Shown here piece by piece: positions 53,688 to 62,498 of a DNA stretch of 64,000 nt. Position 1 is the stretch's first letter, and the number at the start of each line of letters is the position of its first letter. Source of the DNA: Pseudomonas gozinkensis (lineage in GTDB: Bacteria > Pseudomonadota > Gammaproteobacteria > Pseudomonadales > Pseudomonadaceae); NCBI RefSeq assembly GCF_014863585.1, contig NZ_CP062253.1, positions 1,700,501 to 1,764,500 on the forward strand, written 5' to 3'. The translations under genes were made by a program, and so were the position numbers. Below the pieces are notes generated by a model. The model was not told where the DNA came from. It saw only the letters and a program-made list of their open reading frames with translations, and ran no database searches.

Positions 53688-53998
53688 CCGGTAATTGCAT
53701 CGCTTCTGGTGGCCTCATCGCGAGCAAGCTCGCTCCCACAGTGGACATGCGATCTCTTGTGGGAGCGAGCTTGCTCGCGAAAGCGGTAGTCCGGGCAACC
53801 TCCGCGTCGGTGTTTGCCGCCAAGCGGCATGACACCGCCGGTTTTTCGTCTTCGATACATTTCCCTCCTCTCCGCAAAATCCCTCAAGTCCTTTGTTTAC
53901 CGGGCCTTCGGCCGCCAGAAAAAAGTTGGTCTGCAAATTGCTTATGGCTCAGCAGTACAGCGGTGGGCGGCAAACGTCCGGCATGCAGAGGAAAGAGT
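53688..53998. other. phhR-flgF intergenic region
   Basis: A 311-bp gap. It starts with a palindromic repeat (53718-53781). No -24/-12 sigma-54 or FliA element is clear to me, and the flgF promoter is unidentified. Confidence 0.5.
53718..53781. repeat. Short palindromic repeat (TGTGGGAGCGAGCTTGCTCGC family)
   Basis: CGCGAGCAAGCTCGCTCCCACA and its inverse TGTGGGAGCGAGCTTGCTCG separated by 17 bp, just past phhR. Confidence 0.85.
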
Positions 53999-54739
53999 GT
54001 GGACAAGTACCTTTATGTGGCAATGACCGGCGCCAGCCAGAACGCACTGGCGCAAAAGGCTCATGCCAACAACCTGGCGAACATCTCCACCAACGGTTTT
54101 CAGCGCGACCTGGAGCAGGCGCGTTCGATGCCGGTATTCGGTGACAGCTTTCCGGCGCGTGCGTTTGCCATGAGCGAACGGCCCGCCACCGACTTCACGC
54201 CGGGCTCGCTGGTGCAGACCGGCCGTGACCTCGACGTCGCCGTCAGCGGCAACGGCTTCATCGCCGTGCAGAACCCCAATGGCGGTGAAAGCTACGTGCG
54301 CACCGGCAGCCTCAATATCGATGCCCTCGGCGTCTTGCGTGCCGGCAACGGCATGCCGGTCATGGGCAATGGCGGGCCGATCGCCGTGCCGCCGGAGCAG
54401 CAGGTGGAAGTCGGTGAAGACGGCACCATCAGCATCCGTGCGATGGGCGAAGGCCCGCGCGTCATGGCCGAAGTCGACCGCATCAAGCTGGTCAACCCGG
54501 ACATCAAGAACATGAACAAGGGCCTGGACGGTTCGATTTACACCAAGGACGGCCAGCCTGCGCCGGCCGATGCCAACGTCAAACTGGTGTCGGGTTTCCT
54601 GGAGTCGAGCAACGTCAATGCCGTGGAAGAAATGACGTCGGTGCTGGCCCTGGCCAAGCAGTTCGAGTTGCACGTCAAGATGATGAACACCGCCAAAGAC
54701 GACGACCAGGCCATGGCTCGGGTCTTGCAGATCAGCTAA
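53999..54739 (+). CDS. flgF: Flagellar proximal-rod protein FlgF
   Basis: A 246-residue rod protein. GTG 53999 (VDKYLYVAMTGASQNALAQKAHANNLANISTNGFQRDL) has AGAGGAAAG at 5-base spacing. The N-terminal rod motif NNLANISTNGFQ and C-terminal SSNVNAVEEMTSVLALAKQFELHVKMM are typical. First gene of flgFGHIJKL in this window. Confidence 0.95.
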   Translation: MDKYLYVAMTGASQNALAQKAHANNLANISTNGFQRDLEQARSMPVFGDSFPARAFAMSERPATDFTPGSLVQTGRDLDVAVSGNGFIAVQNPNGGESYVRTGSLNIDALGVLRAGNGMPVMGNGGPIAVPPEQQVEVGEDGTISIRAMGEGPRVMAEVDRIKLVNPDIKNMNKGLDGSIYTKDGQPAPADANVKLVSGFLESSNVNAVEEMTSVLALAKQFELHVKMMNTAKDDDQAMARVLQIS

Positions 54740-54784
54740 TTATCAGAACGTCGCGCCGTAAAACAGGCGCACGAGGAGAATCGA

Positions 54785-55570
54785 ATGCTTCCGGCTCTAT
54801 GGGTTGCCAAAACCGGTCTGTCCGCCCAGGACACCAACCTGACCACCATTTCCAACAACCTGGCGAACGTGTCGACCACGGGTTTCAAACGTGACCGCGC
54901 CGAGTTCCAGGACCTGCTGTACCAGATCAAGCGTCAGCCAGGCGCCCAGTCGACCCAGGACAGCGAGCTGCCGTCGGGTCTGCAAGTGGGTACCGGTGTG
55001 CGCATCGTCGGCACCCAGAAGAACTTCACCGCCGGCAGCTTGCAAACCACCGAGCAGCCGCTGGACATGGCCATCGACGGTCGCGGTTTCTTCCAGATCC
55101 TGCAACCGGACGGCACCACGTCCTACACCCGTGACGGTACTTTCCACCTCGACTCCAACGGCCAGATCGTCAACGCCAGCGGTTTCGCCCTGGAGCCGGC
55201 GATTGTCATCCCGAACAACGCCCAGACCTTCACTGTAGGTCGTGACGGCACCGTGTCGATCACCATTGCCGGCAACCCTGCCGCCCAGGTGATCGGCAAC
55301 CTGCAAACCGCCGACTTCATCAACCCGGCCGGTCTGCAAGCGGTGGGCAACAACCTGTTCCTGGAAACCGCCGCTTCCGGTGCACCGCAAGTCGGTACTC
55401 CGGGCCTGAACGGTTTCGGTACCACCCTGCAGAACACCCTGGAAACCTCCAACGTCAGTACTGTGGAAGAGATGGTCAACATGATCACCACCCAGCGCGC
55501 GTACGAGATGAACTCCAAGGTGATCTCCACCGCCGACCAGATGCTCTCGTTCGTAACGCAGAATCTGTAA
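54785..55570 (+). CDS. flgG: Flagellar distal-rod protein FlgG
   Basis: A 261-residue protein (MLPALWVAKTGLSAQDTNLTTISNNLANVSTTGFKRDR...ETSNVSTVEEMVNMITTQRAYEMNSKVI), the usual length. It forms the distal rod spanning the periplasm. It lies 45 bp after flgF. Confidence 0.97.
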   Translation: MLPALWVAKTGLSAQDTNLTTISNNLANVSTTGFKRDRAEFQDLLYQIKRQPGAQSTQDSELPSGLQVGTGVRIVGTQKNFTAGSLQTTEQPLDMAIDGRGFFQILQPDGTTSYTRDGTFHLDSNGQIVNASGFALEPAIVIPNNAQTFTVGRDGTVSITIAGNPAAQVIGNLQTADFINPAGLQAVGNNLFLETAASGAPQVGTPGLNGFGTTLQNTLETSNVSTVEEMVNMITTQRAYEMNSKVISTADQMLSFVTQNL

Positions 55571-55623
55571 TCAAGTCTATGAGGCGGCCATGAGGTCGCC
55601 TGCAACACCGTGAGGTAAGGGTC

Positions 55624-56319
55624 ATGAAGCGCTTTGTATCTGTTGTGGCATTGAGTGGGGTCGTCTCGCTCGCGGGCTGCGTCGCTCCGACGCCCAAGCC
55701 CAATGATCCTTACTACGCCCCGGTGTTGCCGCGCACTCCGTTGCCGTCGGCTGCCAACAACGGCTCGATCTATCAGGCCGGTTTCGAGCAGAACCTGTAC
55801 AGCGACCGCAAGGCGTTCCGGGTCGGTGACATCATCACCATCACCCTGAACGAGAAGACCCAGGCCAGCAAGAACGCCAACTCGCAGGTGGCCAAGAACA
55901 GCAAGACCGGCATCGGCCTGACGTCGCTGTTCGGCGGCAGCGCCACCACCAACAACCCGTTGGGCGGCAACGATCTGAGCCTGGACGTCGGCTACAGCGG
56001 CGACCGCGCGACCAAGGGTGACAGCAAGGCTGCCCAGGGCAACACCCTGACCGGTTCGATCACTGTGACCGTGGCCGACGTGCTGCCCAACGGCATCATC
56101 GCCGTGCGCGGCGAGAAGTGGATGACCCTCAACACCGGTGACGAACTGGTGCGGATCGCCGGTCTCGTGCGGGCCGATGACATCGCCACCGACAACACCG
56201 TGTCCTCGACCCGGGTCGCCGATGCGCGCATCACCTACTCGGGCACTGGTTCGTTCGCCGATGCGAGTCAGCCAGGCTGGTTCGACCGTTTCTTCCTCAG
56301 CCCGCTGTTCCCTTTCTAG
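55624..56319 (+). CDS. flgH: Flagellar L-ring lipoprotein FlgH
   Basis: A 231-residue lipoprotein with lipobox LAGC (lipidated C19) after a 18-residue signal peptide. Core motifs [21 protein letters not shown] and the C-terminal [17 protein letters not shown]. It forms the outer-membrane L ring. AGGTAAGG lies before ATG 55624. Confidence 0.97.
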   Translation: MKRFVSVVALSGVVSLAGCVAPTPKPNDPYYAPVLPRTPLPSAANNGSIYQAGFEQNLYSDRKAFRVGDIITITLNEKTQASKNANSQVAKNSKTGIGLTSLFGGSATTNNPLGGNDLSLDVGYSGDRATKGDSKAAQGNTLTGSITVTVADVLPNGIIAVRGEKWMTLNTGDELVRIAGLVRADDIATDNTVSSTRVADARITYSGTGSFADASQPGWFDRFFLSPLFPF

Positions 56320-56328
56320 GTGGCTACG

Positions 56329-57435
56329 TTGAATCTGAAAAGCTTTATGGTGGCCGCGCTGTTGCTGTCGGCGGCCTTCAATGCACAAGCCGAACGGTTG
56401 AAGGACATCGCCAGCATTTCCGGCGTGCGTTCCAACCAGTTGATCGGCTATGGCCTGGTGGTCGGTCTTAACGGCACCGGCGACCAGACCACGCAGACCC
56501 CGTTCACCCTGCAGACCTTCAACAACATGCTCTCGCAGTTCGGCATCAAAGTGCCGCCGGGATCGGGCAACGTGCAGTTGAAAAACGTCGCGGCGGTGTC
56601 GGTGAGTGCCGATCTGCCGGCGTTCGCCAAGCCGGGTCAGCAGGTCGACATCACTGTCTCGTCCATCGGTAACTCCAAGAGCCTGCGCGGCGGCACCCTG
56701 TTGCTGACCCCGCTCAAGGGTATCGACGGCAACGTCTACGCCATCGCCCAGGGCAACCTGGTGGTTGGCGGTTTCGATGCCGAAGGTCGTGACGGTTCGA
56801 AGATCACCGTCAACGTTCCGTCGGCCGGTCGCATCCCTGGCGGTGCGTCGGTCGAGCGTTCGGTGCCGAGCGGTTTCAACCAGGGCAACAGCCTGACGCT
56901 GAACCTCAACCGTTCCGACTTCACCACGGCCAAGCGCATCGTCGACAAGATCAACGACATGCTCGGCCCTGGCGTTGCCCAGGCCATCGACGGCGGTTCG
57001 ATCCGCGTGACCGCGCCGCTCGATCCGAGCCAGCGCGTCGACTATCTGTCGATCCTGGAAAACCTCGAGGTCGATCCGGGTCAGGCCGTGGCGAAAGTCA
57101 TTATCAACTCGCGCACCGGCACCATCGTCATCGGCCAGAACGTGAAGGTCTCGCCGGCCGCCGTGACCCACGGCAGCCTGACCGTGACCATCACCGAAGA
57201 CCCGATCGTCAGTCAGCCGGGCCCGCTGTCCAACGGCCAGACCGCCGTGGTGCCGCGCTCGCGGGTCAATGCCGAACAGGAAGCCAAGCCGATGTTCAAG
57301 TTCGGCCCGGGCACCACCCTCGACGAGATCGTCCGGGCGGTGAACCAGGTCGGCGCTGCGCCGGGTGACCTGATGGCCATCCTCGAAGCACTGAAGCAGG
57401 CCGGCGCGTTGCAAGCCGACCTGATCGTGATCTGA
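56329..57435 (+). CDS. flgI: Flagellar P-ring protein FlgI
   Basis: A 368-residue periplasmic ring protein with signal peptide [19 protein letters not shown] and mature start [33 protein letters not shown] prefer TTG 56329, because AGGTGG (overlapping the flgH stop) lies 5 bases upstream; GTG 56320 directly abuts the flgH TAG and has no ribosome site. Confidence 0.95.
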   Translation: MNLKSFMVAALLLSAAFNAQAERLKDIASISGVRSNQLIGYGLVVGLNGTGDQTTQTPFTLQTFNNMLSQFGIKVPPGSGNVQLKNVAAVSVSADLPAFAKPGQQVDITVSSIGNSKSLRGGTLLLTPLKGIDGNVYAIAQGNLVVGGFDAEGRDGSKITVNVPSAGRIPGGASVERSVPSGFNQGNSLTLNLNRSDFTTAKRIVDKINDMLGPGVAQAIDGGSIRVTAPLDPSQRVDYLSILENLEVDPGQAVAKVIINSRTGTIVIGQNVKVSPAAVTHGSLTVTITEDPIVSQPGPLSNGQTAVVPRSRVNAEQEAKPMFKFGPGTTLDEIVRAVNQVGAAPGDLMAILEALKQAGALQADLIVI

Positions 57436-57446
57436 GGACGGCGACC

Positions 57447-58739
57447 ATGGATATGCGCAAAAGCGGTCTGGTCAGCAGCAGTGATTCGGGTTCGTACTCC
57501 GACCTCAATCGCTTGAACCAGCTCAAGGTCGGCGACAAGAACAGCGATGCGAACATGCGCAAGGTTGCGCAGGAATTCGAATCGTTGTTCCTCGGTGAAA
57601 TGCTCAAGTCGATGCGTTCGGCCACCGAAGCGCTGGGCCAGGACAACCCGCTCAACACGCCGGCAGCCAAGCAGTATCAGGAAATGTACGACCAGCAACT
57701 GGCGGTTTCCATGTCTCGCGAGGGCGGGGGTATCGGCCTGGCCGACGTGCTGATGCGCCAGATGTCGAAGAACAAACCGATGGCGCCGGGCGAGGCTGCG
57801 GCCGCATCCGCCGCCAAGCAGGAAGAAGCCAAAGCCAGGGCCGCAGCCGTGGTCACGCCGGTTGCCGCCGGCACCGTGGCCACCAATGGCCCGTTGTCGC
57901 GACTCAATGGCGAGCGTCCGTTGTGGGCATCGCGTTCGGTGCATGCGCCGAGCACCGAGCTGACCCATCGCAATGACATGGAAATGATCAACCAGCGTCG
58001 TCTGGCGCTGCCGCCGAAACTGGCGGATCGCTTGCTCGCAGGTCTGGTGCCATCGGCCACGCCGGCGGCGGCCACTCAGCTCCCGCAACGCGCCACGACC
58101 GCCGCTGCTACCGGTTCCGGTCCGCTGTACAACGGCGACTGGCTGGACCGCGCCGAGGCGGACAAGGCCTCCGGCGGGCAGATGCAGATTTACGGTCGCG
58201 CCATGGCGCAGATCCCGCTGGCGCCCGCCAAGCGCGCGTTCAGCAACGCCGACCAGTTCGTCAACACCATGCTGCCGATGGCCCAGGAAGCCGCCGCACG
58301 CATTGGCGTCGATCCGCGTTATCTGGTGGCTCAGGCTGCACTGGAAACCGGTTGGGGCAAATCGGTCATGCGCGCCCAGGACGGCAGCAGCAGTCACAAC
58401 CTGTTCGGCATCAAGGCCAGCAGCAACTGGAAGGGCGATTCGGCCCGGGCGATCACCAGCGAATTCCGCAACGGGCAGATGGTCAAGGAGACGGCCGAGT
58501 TCCGTTCCTATGCCTCGTACAAGGACAGCTTCCACGATCTGGTGACTTTGCTGCAGAGCAATAATCGCTATCAAGATGTGCTGAAGTCGGCCGATAACCC
58601 AGAACAGTTTGTACGCGAGTTGCAAAAGGCCGGTTACGCGACCGACCCGAACTACGCGACGAAGATTTCGCAGATTGCCAAACAGATGACGGTTAATCAG
58701 AACTACGCTGCGGCCGGCGTTTCAACAACGCCCTTATAA
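57447..58739 (+). CDS. flgJ: Flagellar rod-assembly muramidase FlgJ
   Basis: A 430-residue protein with an N-terminal rod-binding domain (about 30-110, VAQEFESLFLGEMLKSMRSATEAL), a variable Ala/Pro-rich linker, and a C-terminal glucosaminidase domain (about 270-420; AQAALETGWGKSVMRAQDGSS, NLFGIKA). It caps the growing rod and cuts peptidoglycan. Longer than E. coli FlgJ (313 residues) because of the linker. Confidence 0.96.
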   Translation: MDMRKSGLVSSSDSGSYSDLNRLNQLKVGDKNSDANMRKVAQEFESLFLGEMLKSMRSATEALGQDNPLNTPAAKQYQEMYDQQLAVSMSREGGGIGLADVLMRQMSKNKPMAPGEAAAASAAKQEEAKARAAAVVTPVAAGTVATNGPLSRLNGERPLWASRSVHAPSTELTHRNDMEMINQRRLALPPKLADRLLAGLVPSATPAAATQLPQRATTAAATGSGPLYNGDWLDRAEADKASGGQMQIYGRAMAQIPLAPAKRAFSNADQFVNTMLPMAQEAAARIGVDPRYLVAQAALETGWGKSVMRAQDGSSSHNLFGIKASSNWKGDSARAITSEFRNGQMVKETAEFRSYASYKDSFHDLVTLLQSNNRYQDVLKSADNPEQFVRELQKAGYATDPNYATKISQIAKQMTVNQNYAAAGVSTTPL

Positions 58740-58760
58740 ACACAAGGTAAGGTTTGAATC

Positions 58761-60806
58761 ATGAGTTTGCTCAATATCGGGATGTCGGGGTTGAACGCGA
58801 GTTCATCCTCTCTGGCTGTGACAGGTAACAACATTGCCAACGTCGACACCGCCGGTTATTCACGCCAGCAAACCGTGCAGGGCACCAAGTCCTCGATTCA
58901 GTACGGCAACGTGTTCATCGGCACCGGTACGACCCTGGCCGACGTGCGCCGGGTGTACAACTCTTACCTCGAATCGCAGCTACGTACCGCCACGTCGCTC
59001 AACAGCGAAGCCGCCGCCTTCGGTGCGCAGGCGACTGCACTGGACGGCTCGTTGTCGGACACCAACACCGGCCTGACCGGCGTGCTGCAGAAATTCTTCA
59101 CTTCGATGCAAGGCGTATCGGCCTCGGCCACCGACGACACCTCCCGTCAGTCGGTGCTGACCGGCGCGCAGGCCCTGACCAGTCGCTTCAACGCGCTGGC
59201 CAAGCAGATGAACGATCAGAACGCCACGCTCAACGGCAACCTGTCCGACATGGCGTCCCAGGTGAACAAGCTGGCAACCTCGATTGCCACCCTGAACCAG
59301 AAAATCGGCGAGATCTCCACCAGCGGCGGCCAGCCGAACGATCTGCTCGATACCCGCAACGAAGCCGTGCGTCAGCTCTCCGAGTTGACCGGTACGCAAG
59401 TCGTTGAACGTGGTACCAGCTTCGACATCTACATCGGCAACGGCCAGCCGTTGGTCATCGGCAATACCACCAATACCCTGAGCACCGTGCCGGTCAAGGG
59501 TGACCCGTCGCGCATGGGCATCCAGATGGATCGTGGTTCGAGCACCATCGACATCACTTCGGCGATGACCGGTGGTGAAATCGGCGGCCTGCTGACTTAT
59601 CGCAAGGAAGTTCTCGATCCTGCACTCAACGAGCTGGGCCGTGTGGCACTGGTCGTTGCCGACCAGATCAACCGCCAGCAAGCCCAGGGCATCGACAAGA
59701 ACGGTGACTTTGGCGCGGCCATTTTCAACGACATCAACAGTGCCGCCCTGATCAGTCAGCGCAGTATTGCCCAGTCCGGCAACAGCGCAGGTTCGGGCAA
59801 CCTTGACGTCACCATCAAGGACACCGGCAAGCTGACCACCAGCGACTACCAGGTCACCTTCACCAGCGCGACCAACTACACGGTCAAGCGCTCCGACGGC
59901 ACCGACATGGGTTCGTTCAGCACCACGACCACGCCGCCACCGGTGATCGACGGCTTTACCCTGGCCCTCAACGGCGGTGCCTTGAGCGCTGGCGACACGT
60001 TCAAGGTCACTCCGACCCGCAACGCGGCGGCCAGCATTCAGACCGTGCTCACCGATCCGAAGAAAATCGCGGCAGCCGGACCGTTGACCGGCGTGGCCAG
60101 TGCCAACAACTCGGGTACCTACACCCAGCCGACGCTGACCGACGTTGTCGACATCTACAACCCGGCCTCCAAGGCGGAGCTGCAGAACGCGCTCAAGTAT
60201 TCGACCCCGGTCAAACTGGTCTTCGGCGCCACCACCAGCGGCAGCCAGACCTACAACATGGTCGACGCCAAGGGCTTCACGATCGGTTCCGGCGTCATCG
60301 TTCCCGGTCAGGCGAACACCCTGAACCTCAAGATCGGCATGGTCGACTCCACCGGTGCTCCAGTGTTGGACACCACCGTCACGCCGAGCGTGCAAAAGAC
60401 CTTCACCGTGCAGACCACCGTGGGCGCGACGCCGGGCTCCGGCGAAACCTTCACCATCAACCTGACCGGCGCGGCCTCTTCGGACAACCGCAACGCCCAG
60501 GCACTGGTCGGCCTGCAAACCAAGCAGACCGTGGACACCGGCACGGCGAGCAAGGGCATCAGCCTGACCGACGCTTACAACAAACTGGTCACCAACGTCG
60601 GTACCCAGGCCGCCCAGAGCAAGTCCGACAGCGCAGCCACCACGGTGATCCTGGATCAGGCCCAGGGTGCGCGGGACTCGCTGTCACAGGTCAACCTGGA
60701 TGAAGAGACCGGCAACCTGGTCAAGTATCAGCAGTACTACACAGCGTCTTCGCAGATCATCAAGGCTGCGCAGGAAACTTTCGCCACGCTGATCAACAGC
60801 CTTTAA
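58761..60806 (+). CDS. flgK: Flagellar hook-associated protein FlgK (HAP1)
   Basis: A 681-residue junction protein. N-terminal LLNIGMSGLNASSSSLAVTGNNIANVDTAGYSRQ and C-terminal VNLDEETGNLVKYQQYYTASSQIIKAAQETFATLINSL coiled-coil ends are typical; the central part is strain-variable. 21 bp after flgJ. Confidence 0.97.
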   Translation: MSLLNIGMSGLNASSSSLAVTGNNIANVDTAGYSRQQTVQGTKSSIQYGNVFIGTGTTLADVRRVYNSYLESQLRTATSLNSEAAAFGAQATALDGSLSDTNTGLTGVLQKFFTSMQGVSASATDDTSRQSVLTGAQALTSRFNALAKQMNDQNATLNGNLSDMASQVNKLATSIATLNQKIGEISTSGGQPNDLLDTRNEAVRQLSELTGTQVVERGTSFDIYIGNGQPLVIGNTTNTLSTVPVKGDPSRMGIQMDRGSSTIDITSAMTGGEIGGLLTYRKEVLDPALNELGRVALVVADQINRQQAQGIDKNGDFGAAIFNDINSAALISQRSIAQSGNSAGSGNLDVTIKDTGKLTTSDYQVTFTSATNYTVKRSDGTDMGSFSTTTTPPPVIDGFTLALNGGALSAGDTFKVTPTRNAAASIQTVLTDPKKIAAAGPLTGVASANNSGTYTQPTLTDVVDIYNPASKAELQNALKYSTPVKLVFGATTSGSQTYNMVDAKGFTIGSGVIVPGQANTLNLKIGMVDSTGAPVLDTTVTPSVQKTFTVQTTVGATPGSGETFTINLTGAASSDNRNAQALVGLQTKQTVDTGTASKGISLTDAYNKLVTNVGTQAAQSKSDSAATTVILDQAQGARDSLSQVNLDEETGNLVKYQQYYTASSQIIKAAQETFATLINSL

Positions 60807-60819
60807 GGAGCCGTAATTC

Positions 60820-62388
60820 ATGCGCATTTCCACCGCCCAGTATTACGCGACACAAGCTGCCCAATATCAGCGCAACTACAGCAAGACGGTCGCGACCGCC
60901 AACGAAGCCAGCAGCCTGCAGCGCATCAACACCGCCGCCGACGATCCGATCGGTGCCGGTCGTTTGCTGAGGCTGGGCCAGCAGGCCGCCGTGCTTGAGC
61001 AATATCAGGGCAACATCGACTCCACCAAGAGCGCGCTGACCGTGCAGGAGTCGACACTGAACTCCATCACCACCGCTTTGCAGCGCGCGAAGGAAATCGG
61101 CCTGGCCGCCAACAACGGCATCGCCACCGACGCGGACCGCAAGGCTTACGCGGCGGAGCTGGGCCAGATCCAGCAACAAGTGCTGGGTCTGATGAACTCC
61201 AAGGATGCCAACGGCAATTACCTGTTCTCCGGTTCGAAGACCGATACCGCGCCGTACTCCCAGAACGCCGATGGCACTTACACCTACAATGGTGACCAGA
61301 CCCAGATCAATCTGGGCATCGGCGATGGCCTTTCTGTCGCTACCAATACCACCGGTTGGGATGCATTCCAGCAGACCATCAACACCAGCCGCACCCAGAC
61401 CACGATGACCGCTCCGGCTGTCGATGACGGACGTGTGGTGCTATCCAGCGGGACCATCGGTTCCAGTGCGACCTATGACGCCAAGTTCGCAAGCGGTCAG
61501 CCTTATACGATCAGCTTCCTGAGCAGCACCCAGTTGCAAATCACCGATGCCCTGGGCAACGACGTGACGGCTGAAGCCAGCAAGAACGGTGTGATCAGCA
61601 ACAGCAACGGTGAGAACCAGGCTGTCAGCTTCCGTGGCGTCGATCTGAAGCTGAACATCAACCTCAAGTCCGGTGACAACGCGGACGCAGTCATTGCCGG
61701 TCACAGCTTCCAGCTGTCGGCTACGCCTGACTCGTTCACCACCGCGCGCAGCCCGGGCAACCCGTCTACCGCGGTCATCACCGGTTCGAACGTGACCAAC
61801 CAGGCGGCCTACAACTCCGCCTTTCCGTCCGGCGGCGGTGCGGTCCTGAAGTTCACCAGCGCCACCGCGTTCGACCTGTACGCGGCGCCAGTCACTGCCG
61901 ACAGCAAGCCGATCTCGTCGGGCACCGTGGCTGGCGGCAACGCGACAGCGGCCGGTGTGACTTTCGCTCTCGGTGGCACGCCTGCGGCCGGTGATCAGTT
62001 CTCGATCCAGTCCAATAACCACCAGACCCAGAACGTGCTCGACACCCTGGGCCAGATGGTCACGGCGCTGAACGGGAAGATCGATGGTGATTCGGTGGCC
62101 AAGCAGAAATTCCAGGGGGCCATGGAATCGGCACTGGGCAACCTCGACAGTGCTTCGAATCAGATCGGGGCCGCCGTGACTTCGATCGGTGCTCGCGGAC
62201 AGTCGCTGGATGACCAGACGACCACCAACCAGAGCCTGGTCCAGGCGAACACCATGACCCAGGGCACGATCCGCGATTCGGATCCGGCCGAAGTGATGAC
62301 CCGCCTGACCTTGCAGCAGACCATGCTGCAGGCCTCGCAATTGGCATTCAGCAAGATCAGTCAGTTGGGTCTGTTCAACAAGATCTGA
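60820..62388 (+). CDS. flgL: Flagellar hook-filament junction protein FlgL (HAP3)
   Basis: A 522-residue flagellin-like junction protein: MRISTAQYYATQAAQYQRNYSK at the start, D0/D1 helices with RINTAADDPIGAGRLLRL, and the C-terminal LTLQQTMLQASQLAFSKISQLGLFNKI. Longer than E. coli FlgL (317 residues), the extra being a central domain. AGGAG lies before ATG 60820. Confidence 0.97.
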   Translation: MRISTAQYYATQAAQYQRNYSKTVATANEASSLQRINTAADDPIGAGRLLRLGQQAAVLEQYQGNIDSTKSALTVQESTLNSITTALQRAKEIGLAANNGIATDADRKAYAAELGQIQQQVLGLMNSKDANGNYLFSGSKTDTAPYSQNADGTYTYNGDQTQINLGIGDGLSVATNTTGWDAFQQTINTSRTQTTMTAPAVDDGRVVLSSGTIGSSATYDAKFASGQPYTISFLSSTQLQITDALGNDVTAEASKNGVISNSNGENQAVSFRGVDLKLNINLKSGDNADAVIAGHSFQLSATPDSFTTARSPGNPSTAVITGSNVTNQAAYNSAFPSGGGAVLKFTSATAFDLYAAPVTADSKPISSGTVAGGNATAAGVTFALGGTPAAGDQFSIQSNNHQTQNVLDTLGQMVTALNGKIDGDSVAKQKFQGAMESALGNLDSASNQIGAAVTSIGARGQSLDDQTTTNQSLVQANTMTQGTIRDSDPAEVMTRLTLQQTMLQASQLAFSKISQLGLFNKI

Positions 62389-62396
62389 CGCTGGAC

Positions 62397-62416
62397 GGGC
62401 GCGCAAGCGCCCGTTT
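62397..62416 (+). terminator. Weak terminator after flgL
   Basis: GGGCGC-GCAA-GCGCCC stem followed by GTTTG; the short T tract suggests partial termination before the glycosyltransferase gene. Confidence 0.55.
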
Positions 62417-62498
62417 GCCCAGTTCCTCAGTTAACGTTTTTTAGCGGTTTTCATGGGCTCGCTTTGCCGAGCGGGCTCGTACCGCCTGTGAGCCCGCC

